Below, piece by piece: positions 40,025 through 42,211 of a DNA stretch of 42,211 nt. This DNA comes from Ilumatobacter sp. (lineage in GTDB: Bacteria; Actinomycetota; Acidimicrobiia; Acidimicrobiales; Ilumatobacteraceae), in contig JABDKP010000089.1 of the NCBI GenBank assembly GCA_013002175.1, positions 1-42,211 on the forward strand, read 5' to 3'. Every line of letters starts with the position of its first letter. Position 1 is the stretch's first letter. The position numbers and the translations under genes are program-made. Under the pieces are notes generated by a model. That model saw nothing but the letters and a program-made list of their open reading frames with translations, was not told the DNA's origin and did no database searches.

Positions 40025-40471
40025 TCAGCTGACCAGTTCGCGCATCGCCTTGACGTCGTCGTGCGCCTGCTTGATGGCGGTGAACTGACGCTGGACGACG
40101 GTGCGCAGACCGTCGGAGATGTCCTTCGACAGCGCATCTTCGTACTCGGACACGGCGTGATCCTCGCCCTGCTCGGCGGCGTCGAGGACACCCTGCGGGC
40201 TCGAGCCGGTCAGCGCGTCCTTGACGGCCATCCAGCCGCGGTGCGCGGCGGCGGCCACCGAGCCGTCCTCGTCGATGTCGTCGCCGTAGGTGGCGGCCAG
40301 TGCCTCGAGCTCGGCGGAGAACTGCGCCCGCTGGTTCGAGTACTCGGTCATCTTGGCGCTCAGGTCGGAGCGGTCCGAGTCGGCGAGCTTCTCAGCTGCC
40401 TTGGCGAAGCCCTTCCGGCCGTCTTCGAGCGTCTCGATCAGATCCTTGGTGACACGTGCGTCCTGTGACAT
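40025..40471 (-). CDS. DUF2383/PA2169-family four-helix-bundle protein
   Basis: A 148-residue all-helical protein of the PA2169 family (PF09537): VTKDLIETLEDGRKGFAKAAEKLAD, then MTEYSNQRAQFSAELEALAATYGDDIDEDGSVAAAAHRGWMAVKDAL, VLDAAEQGEDHAVSEYEDAL and VVQRQFTAIKQAHDDVKAMREL. It is ferritin-like in layout, with Glu and His residues that could hold metal; the role is unknown, and relatives are linked to stress. AAGGA lies nine bases before the ATG at 40471; the longer reading to 40876 is a shadow of the next gene. Expression is probably from the stress-type promoter at 40508-40532 with a palindrome over its -35 box. Confidence 0.88.
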   Translation of the reverse strand: MSQDARVTKDLIETLEDGRKGFAKAAEKLADSDRSDLSAKMTEYSNQRAQFSAELEALAATYGDDIDEDGSVAAAAHRGWMAVKDALTGSSPQGVLDAAEQGEDHAVSEYEDALSKDISDGLRTVVQRQFTAIKQAHDDVKAMRELVS

Positions 40472-40507
40472 GTTGGTGCTTCCTTTCGTAGGGGGACGAC
40501 GCACGGA

Positions 40508-40532
40508 GTACCCGGTGACGCGATTTTCAATC
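40508..40532 (-). promoter_or_regulatory. Sigma-B/F-type promoter (GATT-N15-GGGTAC)
   Basis: On the minus strand GATT (40532-40529), 15 bases, then GGGTAC (40513-40508). The expected RNA start lies about 30 bases before the DUF2383 gene ATG, leaving room for its AAGGA site. Confidence 0.65.
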
Positions 40533-40541
40533 ATGAAAATC
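40522..40541. promoter_or_regulatory. Perfect inverted repeat GATTTTCA-ATCA-TGAAAATC
   Basis: 8-base perfect arms with a 4-base centre, AT-rich in a GC-rich setting. The -35 element of the DUF2383 promoter lies in its centre, so a dimeric regulator bound here would block or recruit polymerase. Confidence 0.6.
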
Positions 40542-40581
40542 TCCCCGCTCAGTCTCCGGATGCGACGCAGGAACCGCCCGG

Positions 40582-41802
40582 TCAGGCGTCGAGTTGACTG
40601 CAGAGTTCGCCCAGGAAGTACTCGCAGTCGGTGACGATGCCGATCGCCTGATGGGTGCCGCGGTCGGTCAGCTTGATCACGGTGTCGGCGTCGGTGTCGA
40701 CGCAGAACGTGGAGACCCGCGCCGGCAGGATGTTGCCGACGGCCACCGAGTGCAGCATCGTCGCGACCATCAGGCAGACGTCGGCGTCGCCGACGACAGC
40801 GCGCATCGCGTCGGTCGCATCGAGGACGTTCGGGATGACATCGGGGAGCGGACCGTCGTCGCGGATCGATCCGCACAGCACGAACGGGACGTCGTTGACG
40901 ACGCAGGTGTGCATGATCCCGCTCGTCAGCTCACCGCTGTCGACCGCAGCCTTGATCGAGCCCGCCCGCCGGACCCGGTTGATCGCACGGAGGTGATGGG
41001 TGTGGCCGTGCGGACCTGACCGGCCCGAGTCGAGGTCGACGCCCAGCGACGTACCCAGCATGTTCGCCTCGATGTCGTGCGCGGCGAGTGCGTTGCCGGC
41101 GAGCAGGACGGTGACCCATCCGTCGGCGATCAACTTCGCCAGCAGTGGCGCGCTGCCGCTGTGCACGATCGCCGGCCCGCCGACCAGCACCACGTCGCGC
41201 CCGGCGTCGCGCGCACGACGGATCGCCTGCGCGGCGTCGGCGATCATTCGGCGCTTGGGCCGCTCGGTCGACACGTCGTTGCTCATGAACCCGAAGTCGA
41301 CGCCGTCGACGTCGGGCTCGTCGTCGAGCTCGACGCGAACGCCCGCGTAACCGACGACGAACTGGTCGCCCGCACGGGCCTTGTGCATCGGGCACGTCTC
41401 GGCGCGCCAGGTGCCGCCGTCGTCCCAGACACGAATGCCGCAGTCCATCTCGATCGCCTCGACCGGGATCGCCGTGCCGGCATGGAGGACGTAGGTCGGG
41501 AAGTTCGTCGTCGAGTGGAAACCCTCGGGCAGAACGCCGTCGGTGTCCGCAGCAGCGAGTTCGGCCTCGGTCTCGTCGAACGTGGCGCCGAGCCCGCCGG
41601 CGCGGCGGCACGCCTCGACGAGCACGTCGCGATCCTCGGCCTGGATGGTCAGTTCTGCGAGCGAGGGGTCGGTGGCGCGTTCGCCGACACGGAATCGGCG
41701 CAGTTTCGTGACGACGCCGAGCGCGTCGAGTTCGTCGAGGACCTGGGCGAGGCGCTTCTGGTCGAGCAGATCGCCGTGCAGCGTGAGCTTCTCACTGAGC
41801 AT
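40582..41802 (-). CDS. TIGR00300-family protein (archaeal-type ornithine cyclodeaminase / LOR-SDH conserved domain)
   Basis: A 406-residue protein matching the LOR/SDH conserved-domain family TIGR00300. The N-terminal domain is LTLHGDLLDQKRLAQVLDELDALG and ELTIQAEDRDVLVEACRRAG. Then come GVLPEGFHSTTNFPTYV, IEMDCGIRVW, TCPMHKARAGDQFVVGYAGVRV, VVLVGGPAIVHSGSAPLLAKLI (Rossmann-like) and GIMHTCVVNDVPFVLCGSIRDDGPLPDV. Archaeal members are NAD-dependent ornithine cyclodeaminases; in cyanobacteria and plants the domain is fused to arginine dihydrolase or LOR/SDH. Here it stands alone without the dihydrolase domain. The ATG at 41802 is six bases from a TAGAGT box, suggesting leaderless translation. 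Proline formation from ornithine is the likely role, by inference. Confidence 0.9.
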   Translation of the reverse strand: MLSEKLTLHGDLLDQKRLAQVLDELDALGVVTKLRRFRVGERATDPSLAELTIQAEDRDVLVEACRRAGGLGATFDETEAELAAADTDGVLPEGFHSTTNFPTYVLHAGTAIPVEAIEMDCGIRVWDDGGTWRAETCPMHKARAGDQFVVGYAGVRVELDDEPDVDGVDFGFMSNDVSTERPKRRMIADAAQAIRRARDAGRDVVLVGGPAIVHSGSAPLLAKLIADGWVTVLLAGNALAAHDIEANMLGTSLGVDLDSGRSGPHGHTHHLRAINRVRRAGSIKAAVDSGELTSGIMHTCVVNDVPFVLCGSIRDDGPLPDVIPNVLDATDAMRAVVGDADVCLMVATMLHSVAVGNILPARVSTFCVDTDADTVIKLTDRGTHQAIGIVTDCEYFLGELCSQLDA

Positions 41803-41808
41803 CGGCTC

Positions 41809-41814
41809 ACTCTA
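41809..41814 (-). promoter_or_regulatory. -10 box (TAGAGT) of a probable leaderless promoter
   Basis: On the minus strand TAGAGT ends six bases before the ATG at 41802, in the 49-base gap after the heptad-repeat gene. Confidence 0.35.
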
Positions 41815-41851
41815 CGAGTCGCGGCGCAGTGACGATCGATGCGGTGCCCGG

Positions 41852-42211
41852 CTACCAGTCGAGCGATCCGCTCCCGCCGGCCCAACTCCCCGGACCACCA
41901 GCCCACGAACCCGGGCCACCAGCCCAACTACCGGGGCCACCAGCCCAACTACCGGGGCCACCGGCCCAACTGCCCGGGCCTCCAGCCCAACTGCCCGGGC
42001 CTCCAGCCCACGAACCTGGACCACCAGCCCAACTGCCGGGACCACCGGCCCAGCTGCCGGGACCGCCAGCCCAACTCCCCGGGCCACCAGCCCAACTCCC
42101 CGGACCACCAGCCCAACTCCCCGGACCACCAGCCCACGAACCCGGACCGCCAGCCCACGAACCCGGACCACCGGCCCAGCTGCCCGGGCCACCGGCCCAG
42201 CTCCCCGGACC
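41852..42211 (-). CDS. Heptad-repeat (PGSWAGG) protein, 5' end beyond the window
   Basis: An open frame running off the window edge; the last 119 residues are visible. Apart from the first Gly and the last six residues, it is 16 uninterrupted heptads PGSWAGG, ending SGSLDW and a TAG stop at 41852-41854. Trp is in every repeat, with synonymous codon variation between copies (PG written several ways, Ser as AGC, AGT or TCG), so the peptide rather than the DNA is conserved. The repeat plan and the Asp-Trp terminus match the protein at 23126-23746, where His, Tyr or Phe replaces Trp. The upstream part is unseen; a peptidoglycan-binding-like domain is predicted by analogy. The function is unknown. 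Confidence 0.8.
   Translation of the reverse strand, partial: GPGSWAGGPGSWAGGPGSWAGGPGSWAGGPGSWAGGPGSWAGGPGSWAGGPGSWAGGPGSWAGGPGSWAGGPGSWAGGPGSWAGGPGSWAGGPGSWAGGPGSWAGGPGSWAGGSGSLDW

Noticed and set aside
40025-40876. 283-residue extension of the DUF2383 protein
   Set aside because: The extension runs through the promoter and palindrome into the TIGR00300 gene; a ribosome site and the family start support the ATG at 40471.
41812-42192. Minus-strand frame rich in VRGLVVRGVGL over the terminal repeat region
   Set aside because: The frame ending at 41852 gives a regular PGSWAGG repeat with synonymous codon variation and the same ending as the paralogue at 23126, so that frame is the coding one.
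1-42211. tRNA, rRNA, riboswitch, prophage or insertion-sequence features
   Set aside because: On reading both strands I saw no cloverleaf-like sequences with CCA ends, no transposase or integrase motifs and no phage structural genes; a covariance-model scan would be needed to exclude small RNAs.

Overview
This is a high-GC, gene-dense stretch of bacterial chromosome. It has GC-rich third codon positions, many GTG starts, many 4-base ATGA/GTGA gene overlaps, and several genes that look leaderless (a TAnnnT box 6-8 bases before the start codon). The protein families (acyl-CoA dehydrogenase, KshA-like Rieske oxygenase, DUF1206, DUF2254, Nei2-type glycosylase, cyclase/AfsR-like STAND regulators, SpoIIE-type phosphatases, Beta_propel lipoproteins) point to an actinobacterium. 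I infer class Acidimicrobiia, perhaps Ilumatobacter-like, but there is no rRNA or other phylogenetic marker in the window. No tRNA, rRNA, CRISPR array, prophage or insertion sequence was seen.

Layout. 0-3 kb: a thiolase cut by the window edge, a MarR regulator and an acyl-CoA dehydrogenase (lipid oxidation). 3-5.6 kb: a PepSY-domain protein convergent with an OmpR-type response regulator/histidine kinase pair, among palindromes built on GTGCCnGGCAC. 5.6-8.7 kb: an RsbQ-like alpha/beta hydrolase overlapping a PAS-GAF-GAF-SpoIIE phosphatase, equivalent to the RsbQ-RsbP energy-stress module of Bacillus. 8.7-13.5 kb: a large Beta_propel lipoprotein, then VOC, Rieske oxygenase and amidohydrolase-like genes. 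13.6-14.05 kb: a non-coding array of about 45-bp repeats that changes orientation midway. 14.1-16.2 kb: a duplicated-domain lipoprotein divergent from a cupredoxin lipoprotein. 16.2-19.8 kb: a three-gene overlapping operon (retropepsin-like protease, AstE/aspartoacylase-like hydrolase, RimK-like ligase with an RCK_C tail) divergent from an MscS channel. 19.8-23.7 kb: a hypothetical protein, DUF2254, MaoC, an M23 peptidase lipoprotein, and a peptidoglycan-binding protein with a glycine-rich heptad tail. 23.8-30 kb: a cyclase/NB-ARC/TPR protein, a papain-like protease fused to an inactive-looking hydrolase domain, and a mu-crystallin-type ornithine cyclodeaminase homologue. 30-41 kb: a diguanylate cyclase, a DUF1206/PAP2/membrane operon, a PhoD-like phosphatase, a PAP2-lipid kinase-PPK2 operon, small acidic proteins, a DUF421 protein, endonuclease VIII and a DUF2383 protein. 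40.6 kb to the end: a TIGR00300-type (archaeal ornithine cyclodeaminase-like) enzyme and the end of a second heptad-repeat protein.

How it fits together. The most coherent signal is a probable general-stress regulon. Five promoters of the actinobacterial sigma-B/sigma-F type (GnnT, 15-16 bases, GGGTAC or GGGTAT) sit just upstream, in the right orientation, of DUF1206-PAP2, PAP2-lipid kinase-PPK2, a small hypothetical gene, an unlisted 58-residue ORF, and the DUF2383 gene. Weaker matches precede the diguanylate cyclase and DUF421 genes. The same window carries the RsbQ/RsbP pair, the type of module that activates a sigma-B-like factor by dephosphorylating an anti-sigma antagonist. The sigma factor, anti-sigma and antagonist genes are not in the window. 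Other notable items are the two paralogous heptad-repeat proteins ending in Asp-Trp, the inverting repeat array, and the STAND cyclase next to the protease/inactive-hydrolase fusion.
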